This document shows, piece after piece, positions 52,860 through 60,717 of a stretch of DNA of 64,000 nt. The position numbers were made by a program, and so were the translations under genes. Source of the stretch: Parvibaculaceae bacterium Mf 1.05b.01 (lineage in GTDB: Bacteria > Pseudomonadota > Alphaproteobacteria > Parvibaculales > Parvibaculaceae); contig BAOK01000001.1 in assembly GCA_000509225.1 (NCBI GenBank), forward strand, positions 1,550,001 to 1,614,000, given 5' to 3'. Every line of letters starts with the position of its first letter. Positions within the stretch are counted from its first letter, which is position 1. Below the pieces are notes generated by a model, which saw only the letters and a list, made by a program, of their open reading frames with translations, made no database searches and was not told the DNA's origin.

Positions 52860-52865
52860 TATAAT
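52860..52865 (+). promoter_or_regulatory. probable -10 element of the module B TetR gene
   Basis: TATAAT lies exactly between the two perfect operators, 42 bases before the TTG start. No good -35 is visible, which would suit a weak, repressible promoter. Confidence 0.5.
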
Positions 52866-52870
52866 CATCT

Positions 52871-52889
52871 AACCGACCCCGGGTCGGTT
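52871..52889. promoter_or_regulatory. TetR operator 2, module B
   Basis: AACCGACCC-C-GGGTCGGTT is a perfect 19 bp inverted repeat with core ACCGAC-N5-GTCGGT at 52872-52888. Its centre is 30 bp (about three helical turns) from operator 1, so two dimers could lie on the same face of the DNA. Confidence 0.85.
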
Positions 52890-52906
52890 TGTCAAGAGAG
52901 ATACCA

Positions 52907-53488
52907 TTGGCCACTCAGGAAGAAAGACGCACCGCTACCCGCACCGCGATCATCAATGCGGCTCAAAAACTCTTTGGAGCCCCAGGATTTGACGAAACAA
53001 AAATCGACGATATTGCGGCTAAAGCCGGTGTAGCAAAGGGCGCCATCTACCATCACTTCAAAAACAAGAACGAGATTTTTGAAGCCGTGTTCGAGCAAGT
53101 GTCGGCAGAGATTGTCGAGAACATGATCCGCGATGTTGAACCAGGTGGTGACACCCTTGAAACGCTGATGCATTCAATGAAGCGCTTTTTCGACTTGTGC
53201 ACACCAGCACAAGTGTCGCGGATCTTGTTGCTGGATGGTCCGGTTGTGCTTGGGCACGCAGACTGGCAGCGCTTGGACGCACGACACTTCGGAGGTCTGG
53301 TCACGCTCGCTCTCAAAGAGGCAATGGATGCGGGCGCTATCAGACGCCAACCCTTGGAGCCCTTGTCCAGAGTCCTGCTTGGTGGCATTCAAGCAGCCGC
53401 CATTGACTGCGCGGCGCAGAAAGATTTCGAAGAAGCAGCCAAGAGCTATCTCAATGTGTTCAAAGGCATCTTACATGCACTGAGGTAA
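52907..53488 (+). CDS. TetR-family regulator, module B
   Basis: A 193-residue TetR repressor. I place its start at the TTG at 52907: AAGAGAG lies six bases upstream, and the protein then begins ATQEERRTATR, matching the ATG-started module A protein (ATQSERRTATR) residue for residue. An upstream in-frame TTG at 52889 would lie inside operator 2. The helix-turn-helix is IDDIAAKAGVAKGAIYHHFKNK. The C-terminal ligand domain, with SRILLLDGPVVLG, is the same type as in module A. It should repress itself and the divergent NTF2-like gene. The ligand is unknown. Confidence 0.9.
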   Translation: MATQEERRTATRTAIINAAQKLFGAPGFDETKIDDIAAKAGVAKGAIYHHFKNKNEIFEAVFEQVSAEIVENMIRDVEPGGDTLETLMHSMKRFFDLCTPAQVSRILLLDGPVVLGHADWQRLDARHFGGLVTLALKEAMDAGAIRRQPLEPLSRVLLGGIQAAAIDCAAQKDFEEAAKSYLNVFKGILHALR

Positions 53489-53617
53489 CCAGGTTGTGGA
53501 TGGGTTCAGGCGATCTGTCGCTGAATTTTGATGATGCTGTTCAGCTGCAGCCGTGCGTCAGATGCCAAAAAGAGATAGTCTGATTTCAACTTTTAAGAGT
53601 CTGGACCGATAAGGGTC

Positions 53618-56059
53618 ATGAAGGAAAAAGAACTCAGACTGGCCCTGGTGTGCTACGGCGGCGTGTCACTCGCTGTCTACATGCATGGGGTAACCAAAGA
53701 GTTTCAGAAACTCATTCGTGCCTCAGCGCTCTATCACCAGATAAGTGATCCAGCAGACCGGCCCGACGAGACCTATCTCAACGTCAATGATGATCCTGAG
53801 CGCGAAACGGACACGGAGAGTGTCTATTTCGAGCTCCTGCAGGAAATCGGGCAAGAGCTTGATCTGCGTGTGTTTGTTGACGTTATCGCCGGGGCGTCCG
53901 CCGGGGGGATCAATGGTGTCATGCTCGCCCGGGCCCTCGCCCACGATCTGCCGCTTGATGCACATCGACATATGTGGCTTGAGAAAGCAGACATCACGGC
54001 GCTGATGGACCCGGAAACTATTGCCGGCAAGTGGAGCAAGGCGTTCCTGCGTCCTCTCTTTTGGGACATTAATGATCGGTGGCTGAAAAAGATTGCGCCG
54101 GAACTGGAGATGCGTGAAAAGCTCTCCACCTTCATGCGATCGAGATGGTTTGAGCCCCCCTTCTCGGGCCAGCTCATGACCGACATGTTGCTCGATGCCT
54201 GCCATGCGATGGGGGACCCAAAGTCGCGCCGGGCAAGCCTTCTGCCAACAGGGCAAGAGCTCAATCTATTTGTGAGTGTCACGGATTTTTATGGTTATGA
54301 GCAAACCATTCCACTGCACGATCCGCCCATCGTCTCTGAGCGTGAGCACCGGCACGTCTTACGGTTTGACTATCTTCAGCATTCCGATGGTGACGTGCAA
54401 AGCCAGTTTGATGCGAACCACATTCCGGGCCTTGTGTTCGCCGCGCGGGCAACATCTTCCTTTCCTGGCGCGTTTCCGCCTGCTCAAATCAATGAAATTG
54501 ATCGAATTTTGAATCAACGCGGTGAGGAATGGCTGACGCGGGACCGGTTTATCGCGCGAAGTTTCAAAGCGATGATCGACATTGGGCACAATCCTCTGAC
54601 CAGCTCCTTCATTGATGGCAGCGTGCTCAACAACAAGCCGTTCGCAGAAGCCGTGTCCGTCCTGTCCGATCGTCCCGCCTATCGTGAGGTGGACAGACGG
54701 GTGATCTATATCGACCCTGATCCTGAAAGTGGCGAAATTGAACGCGGTGGTGCATTGCCTGGCTTTTTCCAGACCCTGCGTGCGTCGCTGTCAGACATCC
54801 CACGTAACGAACCCGTACGCGATGAGCTTGCTGAGATTAACGAGATCAGCCAGCAAGTTCACCTCTACCAGGAAGTTCTGAAAGCCACCCGCCCGCATAT
54901 TCAACGCGCGATTACCGGTATCTTGCCAGATGGCGTGCCACTGCACCCGACACCGCACCAACTGGCGCAGCTGCGCGAGACGGCAAACGGGCACGCGGCC
55001 CGCGATGCTGGCTACGCCTATGACGGCTACATTCAAACCAAGGTCCTGTCAGTTCTCAGCTGGATATCCGACATGCTGGCAGACCTCGCCCCTCAGGTTG
55101 CACAACCGAGCGCACGAGCAGCGCTTGCCAGGTCTGTTGAGGATTGGGCAAGGGCGGAGGGAATTTTCCCGGTCGAGTTTGAAACCGGCGACCGAACTGA
55201 TGAGTTCTCGCCAAGCACAGCGCGCTGGGTCACATTCCTCAGGCGTTTTGATGTTGGCTTCCGCCAACGCCGCTTAAGATTTGTGATCCGCCGCCTCAAT
55301 GAGCTCTATGCAAAATCCGATCAGTCAGAGACGCCTCTCGATAGCCATGGGCTGGACGAATTCAAAGGCGTTCTCTATCGGGCCCTAGAACGATTGCAGC
55401 GGCGGGATGTGTGCTCATTCTTTAAATCCGAAATCCACGACAAAGCGGGAAAGCTCCTCGCCCATACAGGCGGCAAAGCATCACCGGAAGAATTAAACCC
55501 GCTGCTTTCCGAAATGCGAAACGCGCTGTCGCTGGTTGAAGTGGACACGTTGCTGGATGATGAGTTCTCGATCATGATCGTGAATTTCCTGCCCGATGAT
55601 ACACGCAAAGAATTGATCCTCGCCTATCTCAGCTTCCCGTTCTTTGATGTCCTGACCTTCCCCCTGCTCCGATGGCAACCGCTTGACGATGTGGACACAG
55701 TTCTGGTTGCGCGCATCAGTCCACAGGACTGCACAGCCCTTGAAACCGCCGAGACGCGGACCGCATTGAGGGGACGAGAGCTGGGGCACTTCGGTGCGTT
55801 TTTCAGTCGTGAAGCGCGGGAGCATGATTATGTTTGGGGACGTTTGCACGCGGCTGAGCGATTGGTCGACTTTGTAGTCGACGCCGCGTCGTCCGGATTG
55901 CAAACGATTTCCATCAATGAAGAGGCGATCAAAAGCCGCCTCTTCCGGTCCATCCTCAAAAACGAGGCGGAGCACCTCACAAAAAGCTCGGAGCTTTTGC
56001 GCAACCTCTCCGAGCGAACAGACGCGCTGCTTGCCGGAGAGGCAACCGATACTCACTAG
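53618..56059 (+). CDS. patatin-like phospholipase with DUF3376-type C-terminus
   Basis: An 813-residue protein of the long patatin-like family (TIGR03607 type). The patatin domain occupies the first 350 residues: ALVCYGGVSLAVYMHGV is the oxyanion region, GASAGGING the nucleophile elbow (S94), and IDGSVLNNKPF holds the catalytic Asp at 333. The remaining 450 residues are helical, with the ICYL-like DUF3376 region (LPGFFQTLRASLSDIP, RRFDVGFRQRRLRFVIRRL). It probably releases fatty acids from phospholipids or other acyl esters. No signal peptide is visible. It follows the module B TetR by 129 bp on the same strand, with no operator copy in between. Confidence 0.88.
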   Translation: MKEKELRLALVCYGGVSLAVYMHGVTKEFQKLIRASALYHQISDPADRPDETYLNVNDDPERETDTESVYFELLQEIGQELDLRVFVDVIAGASAGGINGVMLARALAHDLPLDAHRHMWLEKADITALMDPETIAGKWSKAFLRPLFWDINDRWLKKIAPELEMREKLSTFMRSRWFEPPFSGQLMTDMLLDACHAMGDPKSRRASLLPTGQELNLFVSVTDFYGYEQTIPLHDPPIVSEREHRHVLRFDYLQHSDGDVQSQFDANHIPGLVFAARATSSFPGAFPPAQINEIDRILNQRGEEWLTRDRFIARSFKAMIDIGHNPLTSSFIDGSVLNNKPFAEAVSVLSDRPAYREVDRRVIYIDPDPESGEIERGGALPGFFQTLRASLSDIPRNEPVRDELAEINEISQQVHLYQEVLKATRPHIQRAITGILPDGVPLHPTPHQLAQLRETANGHAARDAGYAYDGYIQTKVLSVLSWISDMLADLAPQVAQPSARAALARSVEDWARAEGIFPVEFETGDRTDEFSPSTARWVTFLRRFDVGFRQRRLRFVIRRLNELYAKSDQSETPLDSHGLDEFKGVLYRALERLQRRDVCSFFKSEIHDKAGKLLAHTGGKASPEELNPLLSEMRNALSLVEVDTLLDDEFSIMIVNFLPDDTRKELILAYLSFPFFDVLTFPLLRWQPLDDVDTVLVARISPQDCTALETAETRTALRGRELGHFGAFFSREAREHDYVWGRLHAAERLVDFVVDAASSGLQTISINEEAIKSRLFRSILKNEAEHLTKSSELLRNLSERTDALLAGEATDTH

Positions 56060-56152
56060 AGCCCTTCAGGTTTAGATCGGGTCCTCGCCCCTTACTTGGT
56101 CGCATTTTCGAACCACAAAAGTCTGCAACTTTTGTTGAAAATGCTCCAGCAC

Positions 56153-56686
56153 TCACCCGATGGGAATGGATCTGCCTCTCGCGGGTGCGTCCGGTTTCTT
56201 GGGCAGTTCAATCGTCAAGACGCCTTTTTTGAACGTTGCCGACACTTTCTCATCATCGACATAGGACGGAAGTGTGAAACTTCGCTGGAACGACCCATAT
56301 TGTCGTTCTATGCGGACCGCTTTGCCCTCTTCTTTTTCTTCATGCTCGTAGCGTTTCTCGCCTTTGAGTGTCAGAACACCATCATCGACGGTGAGGTCGA
56401 TATCCTTTTCATCCATGCCCGGCAGTTCTGCCTCGAGGGTAATGGATTTATCGCTTTCGCGGACATCGATGTTGGGAGAGAGTGTGCCCCCATTAAAGAA
56501 GTCCAGCCGGTCCGCTGGTCCGCCGTCTGAGAGTGTCGGTGAGTGACCAAAGAACCGGTCGAAAAGATGATCCATTTCTGACCGGAACCCATGGAACGGT
56601 TCATGCCAGAGTGATGACCCAAAGGGTCTTGTGATGGGAACTGAAGATGATTTTCCGCTTTTCTGGTCTTTGTCTGCCTGGGCCAT
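56153..56686 (-). CDS. Hsp20/alpha-crystallin small heat-shock protein
   Basis: A 177-residue small heat-shock chaperone that holds unfolding proteins. The alpha-crystallin domain (about residues 65-165) has PNIDVRESDKSITLEAELPGMDEKDIDLTVDDG in two runs and ends with the A-x-x-x-n-GVL signature, ATFKKGVLTIELPK. The N-terminal arm is Phe/Arg-rich (FHGFRSEMDHLFDRFFG). The C-terminal tail lacks a clear IxI motif. It has a very strong AAGGAGGT five bases before the ATG, which can be masked by a leader hairpin (see 56687-56768). It is 82 bp downstream of the lipoprotein hydrolase on the same strand. Confidence 0.92.
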   Translation of the reverse strand: MAQADKDQKSGKSSSVPITRPFGSSLWHEPFHGFRSEMDHLFDRFFGHSPTLSDGGPADRLDFFNGGTLSPNIDVRESDKSITLEAELPGMDEKDIDLTVDDGVLTLKGEKRYEHEEKEEGKAVRIERQYGSFQRSFTLPSYVDDEKVSATFKKGVLTIELPKKPDAPARGRSIPIG

Positions 56687-56768
56687 TGTGTACCTCCTTG
56701 CTCAATCTGCCCCGAGCCCTTGATAGGAGGATTTTAGTCTGCCAGGAGCAGATCTCAATTGACAAAAA
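56687..56768 (-). promoter_or_regulatory. putative RNA thermometer in the hsp20 leader (ROSE-like)
   Basis: On the hsp20 strand the leader can form three stem-loops. TTGA/TCAA around 56761-56772 is the weakest. TCTGC/GCAGA at 56738-56752 follows. The third pairs CCTCCT (56725-56730) with the ribosome binding site AGGAGG (56693-56698), extended by TCAA (56720-56723) with TTGA (56702-56705) across a small asymmetric internal loop. A chain of hairpins ending in one that hides the Shine-Dalgarno is the layout of ROSE thermometers controlling small heat-shock genes. The transcription start is unknown, so the 5' limit is arbitrary. Confidence 0.6.
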
Positions 56769-57692
56769 TCAATCGGATATCCGAGCGCTGCTGGTTTTTA
56801 GCATCCAGGCATTTATGTCTTGCCAGACCACCTCCCGCTGCAAATCGCGCAGCAGCATGTGCCATCCGTCCGGATAGTCTTTCGTGGTCAGGGCATTGCT
56901 AAAACGGCTGCGTATGTCGTTGACGGGGCCGCGGGGAATAATTTCGTCCTTGTCACCATAGAGGAGCAGGGTTGGAGGTTTGATCTGCTCGATCGAGAGA
57001 TAGGCCGTTTCCATCAGATCCACCAATCCGTAAATGGCATCAATCCGCGTTTCTTTGATCACGAGGGGATCGCGGGAAAAGGCGCGCAGCATCTCAATAT
57101 TGTCGGTAGGCCATCGCTCAAGCCCTTCGCCGGTCAGTGTGTAGGCAGGAGCGGTATGTGCAGCCAGCCACAGCGTACTGCTATAGAGCGGATTCAGTGT
57201 GGACCAGCCCCACACGGCAGGTGCCACCAGGATGACCCCGTCAACCTTGACGTCGCCCTCGCTCAATGCAGCAAGGGTCACTGCGCCTCCCATGCTTGCA
57301 CCAAGGACAAACAGAGGCGTTTCTGGGTGGTGTTCTTTCAGAAGACGGGTTGCCGTTCTGAGATCGCGTATGAGCACGTCCCTCCCCGCCCATCTTCCGT
57401 GGCCAGGTGCTTTGCCAAAGCCGCGCTGGTCATAGGCATAGAATGAAACGCCCCTGTCGGCGAACCAGGGGCCGGGCATCTCAAAGGCGCGGGAATAATC
57501 ATTGAACCCGTGAACGCCAAGAATGATCGCATGTTGATCTGTCGCTGCCCAAACCCGGAGTGGCAGGCGCGCGGCGTCTTCCATGATGAAATTGCCAGCA
57601 GCGAGCGTCGCCTGTCGAACGGGCGTTCCGACGGTGAGGGTTTGCGGCGCACAGGCGGCGAGCAGGAGAATTGCGGCTATCCAGAGCCTCAT
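56769..57692 (-). CDS. alpha/beta hydrolase lipoprotein (lysophospholipase-like)
   Basis: A 307-residue hydrolase starting with a lipoprotein signal, MRLWIAAILLLAACAP, whose lipobox LAAC puts the anchored Cys at about residue 15. The alpha/beta hydrolase fold has AYDQRGFGKAPGHG, nucleophile elbow GASMGG, Asp in LLYGDKDEIIP and His in DGWHMLL, as in monoglyceride lipase/lysophospholipase L2 types. It should work on lipids at the envelope. ATG at 57692 is chosen because the signal peptide begins there; the extra 23 Cys/Lys-rich residues upstream overlap the uracil-DNA glycosylase gene. It starts four bases after that gene's stop. Confidence 0.87.
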   Translation of the reverse strand: MRLWIAAILLLAACAPQTLTVGTPVRQATLAAGNFIMEDAARLPLRVWAATDQHAIILGVHGFNDYSRAFEMPGPWFADRGVSFYAYDQRGFGKAPGHGRWAGRDVLIRDLRTATRLLKEHHPETPLFVLGASMGGAVTLAALSEGDVKVDGVILVAPAVWGWSTLNPLYSSTLWLAAHTAPAYTLTGEGLERWPTDNIEMLRAFSRDPLVIKETRIDAIYGLVDLMETAYLSIEQIKPPTLLLYGDKDEIIPRGPVNDIRSRFSNALTTKDYPDGWHMLLRDLQREVVWQDINAWMLKTSSARISD

Positions 57693-57696
57693 CCGC

Positions 57697-58311
57697 TCAG
57701 GCGCTCTTTTTGAGAAGTCTTTTGACCTCTTTTTGCAGCACCGGCAACAGATCTGTTTCAAACCAGGGGTTCTTCTTCAACCAGACATTGTTCCGCCAGG
57801 AGGGATGCGGAAGCGGCAAATGCGTCGGCATATAGTCGCGCCAATGCTCCACAGTTTCTGTCAGATTTTTCTTCTTGGTTTTGCCGAGATGGTAGGCCTG
57901 GGCGTACTGACCGATCACCAGGGTCAGTTCCATATTGGGCAGCGCTTCAAAGAGCTTTTCCCGCCAGAGCGGTGCGCATTCCTTTCGCGGTGGCAGATCG
58001 CCACCTTTGGCATCCAGTCCTGGGAAGCAGAACCCCATCGGCACGATGGCAAGCTTGGTGTCGTCGTAGAACGTGTCACGATCCATCCCCAGCCAATCGC
58101 GCAGCCTGTCTCCACTGGGATCATCAAATGGCACGCCCGACGCATGAACGCGCGTGCCCGGCGCCTGCCCAACAATGCAAATCCGCGCCTTACTTGAGAC
58201 CTGCAAGACCGGACGCGGCTCATGGGGGAGCGGTTTTTTCCCTCCATCCTCGAAGCACACCCGGCATTTGCGGATGTCCTTGACGAGCGAATTGAGAGCC
58301 CTGGCACTCAC
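57697..58311 (-). CDS. uracil-DNA glycosylase family protein
   Basis: A 204-residue member of the uracil-DNA glycosylase superfamily, which removes uracil or other damaged bases from DNA. Motif 1 is VGQAPGTRVHASGVPFDDPSG in two parts (GQAPG for water activation), with GDRLRDWLG after it, and motif 2 is LPLPHPSWRN. Only two N-terminal cysteines (KCRVC) occur, without the other ligands of the iron-sulfur cluster of family 4/5 enzymes, so it is a cluster-free type. It lies 14 bp after the acyl-CoA dehydrogenase stop on the same strand and just before the lipoprotein hydrolase; the functional link is not obvious. Confidence 0.88.
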   Translation of the reverse strand: MSARALNSLVKDIRKCRVCFEDGGKKPLPHEPRPVLQVSSKARICIVGQAPGTRVHASGVPFDDPSGDRLRDWLGMDRDTFYDDTKLAIVPMGFCFPGLDAKGGDLPPRKECAPLWREKLFEALPNMELTLVIGQYAQAYHLGKTKKKNLTETVEHWRDYMPTHLPLPHPSWRNNVWLKKNPWFETDLLPVLQKEVKRLLKKSA

Positions 58312-58325
58312 GGAATTGGCCCTCC

Positions 58326-59480
58326 TTACTCAGATGCTTCGCGAACCATATTTCGGCCAATAATCATCTGCTGAATCTGGCTTGTGCCTTCGTAGATCCG
58401 GAAGATGCGAACGTCGCGGTAAAAACGCTCAACGCCGTAGTCAGCGACATAACCAGCACCGCCGAATATCTGAACAGCTTTGTCTGCAACCCGGCCCACC
58501 ATTTCTGAGGCGAAATATTTGCAGCATGAAGATTCGGTTCCGACATCTTCCCCAGCGTCTCGACGCTTGGAAGCGTCCATCACCATGCAGCGCGCCGCAT
58601 AAGCTTCTGTCTTGCAGTCCGCGAGCATGGCCTGCACCAATTGGTGATTGCCAATGGGTTGCCCGAACTGTTTCCGCTCAGCCGCATATTTGGTCGCGTC
58701 TTCGATGAGCCGTTCTGCAACACCGACGCAAACAGCTGATATGTGAAGGCGCCCACGTTCGAGCACCTGCATGGCGGTGACGAAGCCTTTGCCTTCTTCC
58801 TCTCCAAGCAGGCAAGTGGCCGGAATACGTGCATTATCAAAAATCACGTCGCAAATATGTGCGCCTTGCTGGCCCATTTTCTTTTCTGACTTACCGAGTG
58901 AAATGCCCGGCGCATCTGCGGGACAGACAAATGCCGAAACACCTTTAGCGCCTGGCGTGTCCGGATCGGTACGGGCCATCAGCGTGAACATGCTGGCTTT
59001 CGCCGCATTGGTGATGTAGCGCTTGGTGCCATTCACGATGTAATGGTCACCATCACGGATCGCTGTTGTCTTAAGCGATGCTGCGTCTGAGCCAGCCTCC
59101 GGCTCGGTCAAAGCAAAACTCGCGATCGCCTCACCGGTGGCAAGCTTTGGAAGCCATTCTTCTTTCTGGTCCTGGCGACCATGCATGACGATGCCTTGGG
59201 ACCCAATACCCACATTCGTCCCGATGACAGAGCGGAATGCTGGAGATGTTCGTCCCAGTTCGAAAAGAAGCAGGCACTCTTCCTCCATCGTGAGGCCGAG
59301 CCCGCCATATTCGGTCGGGATCGAAATGCCGAAGAGCCCTAGGTCGCGCATTTCCTGAACGATCTCTTCAGGTACTTCGTCGTTTTCGGACACTTGATCT
59401 TCGATGGGCCGGAGCCGTTCATCGACAAACCGCCGAATGGTGGACAAAAGTTGATCGCGTGTTTCGAGATCAAGGGCCAT
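58326..59480 (-). CDS. acyl-CoA dehydrogenase
   Basis: A 384-residue flavoenzyme of full length that introduces a trans-2 double bond into acyl-CoA and passes electrons to ETF. FAD-contact block FALTEPEAGSDAASL, then the second family block QIFGGAGYVADYGVERFYRDVRIFRIYEGTSQIQ, given here in its usual order, with the catalytic Glu in YEGTS (residue 364). Chain-length preference cannot be read from sequence. It is the first gene of a same-strand run with the uracil-DNA glycosylase and the lipoprotein hydrolase. Confidence 0.94.
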   Translation of the reverse strand: MALDLETRDQLLSTIRRFVDERLRPIEDQVSENDEVPEEIVQEMRDLGLFGISIPTEYGGLGLTMEEECLLLFELGRTSPAFRSVIGTNVGIGSQGIVMHGRQDQKEEWLPKLATGEAIASFALTEPEAGSDAASLKTTAIRDGDHYIVNGTKRYITNAAKASMFTLMARTDPDTPGAKGVSAFVCPADAPGISLGKSEKKMGQQGAHICDVIFDNARIPATCLLGEEEGKGFVTAMQVLERGRLHISAVCVGVAERLIEDATKYAAERKQFGQPIGNHQLVQAMLADCKTEAYAARCMVMDASKRRDAGEDVGTESSCCKYFASEMVGRVADKAVQIFGGAGYVADYGVERFYRDVRIFRIYEGTSQIQQMIIGRNMVREASE

Positions 59481-59566
59481 GCGTTCCCCGCTAAGTGTGG
59501 TTTCAAAAGTTGCGGGACTTTAGGCCATGGAGCTAGCAGGCGTCAAAACACGGGCCCGCGAGTTGC

Positions 59567-60127
59567 TCAGGTCCGATAATAGACAGACGCGCCCAATATA
59601 TTGGTGATCTGGCACCCACCATTGGAAAATGGCAGATAGATCATTTCGTGGCGTTTGAAGCCATCCTGAAGCGCACCATTGGGGCCAGCCATGGCAATTG
59701 GTTTTCTCTGGTCCACTACCCAGGCATAGGTCTCGTGAAGCAGTTTGCCTGTCGGCAGACCATGAGACTCAATGGTGGAGACCTCTTGCCCACAGACATT
59801 CACCCCAAAGGCGTTGATGACATCTTCGCCCATAATGCGAAAGCGAAAGGTCAATGGTTCGTGCTCGACCGCGATAACGAATACCTGTGAAAGACGTTTG
59901 GGAAGCGCAACAGGGTCAATGCAGGACGAACAGGGCATTGGCATGCCATCTCGCGCCTTATTCCAGAAGTCATGCATCTCACGGAGCGGGCCTGCCTCCA
60001 ATGCCGATACCTCAACCGGCTTTATCTGGTCATTGCCAACCTTCCGGCGAAGTTCCAAAACATCGCTGGAGTAAGCAGACACAACATCCGTTTTCTCGGG
60101 GAGCCCCATCTTCGCCGCCGCCTTCAT
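59567..60127 (-). CDS. PAS_5-type PAS domain protein
   Basis: A 186-residue protein made almost entirely of one PAS fold of the PAS_5 subgroup, common in alphaproteobacteria. LREMHDFWNKARDGMPMPCSSCIDPVALP is the lead-in, and FRFRIMGEDVINAFGVNVCGQEVS followed by YLPFSNGGCQITNILGA matches the later strands. No kinase or cyclase output domain is attached; it may be a ligand or redox sensor working through partner proteins. The start is unsure: ATG at 60127 is used, with an in-frame TTG at 60205 (no ribosome binding site) and ATG at 60109 as alternatives. It is divergent from the thioesterase gene at 60274. Confidence 0.75.
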   Translation of the reverse strand: MKAAAKMGLPEKTDVVSAYSSDVLELRRKVGNDQIKPVEVSALEAGPLREMHDFWNKARDGMPMPCSSCIDPVALPKRLSQVFVIAVEHEPLTFRFRIMGEDVINAFGVNVCGQEVSTIESHGLPTGKLLHETYAWVVDQRKPIAMAGPNGALQDGFKRHEMIYLPFSNGGCQITNILGASVYYRT

Positions 60128-60273
60128 TACTGTCGTCCATCTATTCTGTTGGAATTCTCCTAATGAAGACCTAAATAGAGGCGAAGACCGCCGTTTCTGA
60201 GGCAAAAAGTGGCCATTTAGGTGGCTTTTTCGGGCACGACCTGAGACAAAACAAAAAAGAAGGATGTCAGATC

Positions 60274-60690
60274 ATGAACGCACCTACAGGACGGCTTGAG
60301 GGATACCAGGCCTGGGAAGGCGGCACCGACCCGTTTGAGGACTATGCCGGGCCCTATTTCTTCAAGAAATTGGAAGACGGATCCATCACATGTGCGTTTG
60401 AAGCCCTCCCCCATCACTGCAATGGCGGCGGCTTCCTGCATGGTGGGTCGCTGATGACATTTGCCGATTACGCATTGTTTGCCCTCGCAGGCGACGTGTT
60501 GGATGGACCCGGTGTGACCGTCTCCTTTAACTCAGAATTCATTTCCGCCGTCGGCGCTGGAAACCTGATTGAGGCGACCGGCGAAGTCGTTCGTAACACC
60601 CGCTCGATGGTGTTCGTCAGGGGTCAGGTATTCTGCGGCGAAGACACGCTTTTGAACTTTAGCGGTGTGATCAAACGCATCCGGAAATAG
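60274..60690 (+). CDS. PaaI-type thioesterase
   Basis: A 138-residue hot-dog thioesterase. CNGGGFLHGGSLMTFADYALFALAG covers the HGG and the Asp of the central helix, and VSFNSEFISAVGAGNLIEATGEVV is the typical following strand pair. It hydrolyses short or aromatic acyl-CoA by family inference. AAGGATG lies about seven bases before the ATG. It ends 27 bp before the luciferase-like monooxygenase, likely one transcript. It is only distantly similar to the PaaI-type gene at 51397. Confidence 0.9.
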   Translation: MNAPTGRLEGYQAWEGGTDPFEDYAGPYFFKKLEDGSITCAFEALPHHCNGGGFLHGGSLMTFADYALFALAGDVLDGPGVTVSFNSEFISAVGAGNLIEATGEVVRNTRSMVFVRGQVFCGEDTLLNFSGVIKRIRK

Positions 60691-60717
60691 ACCTAAACTC
60701 ATGTTAGGATGCGTCTT

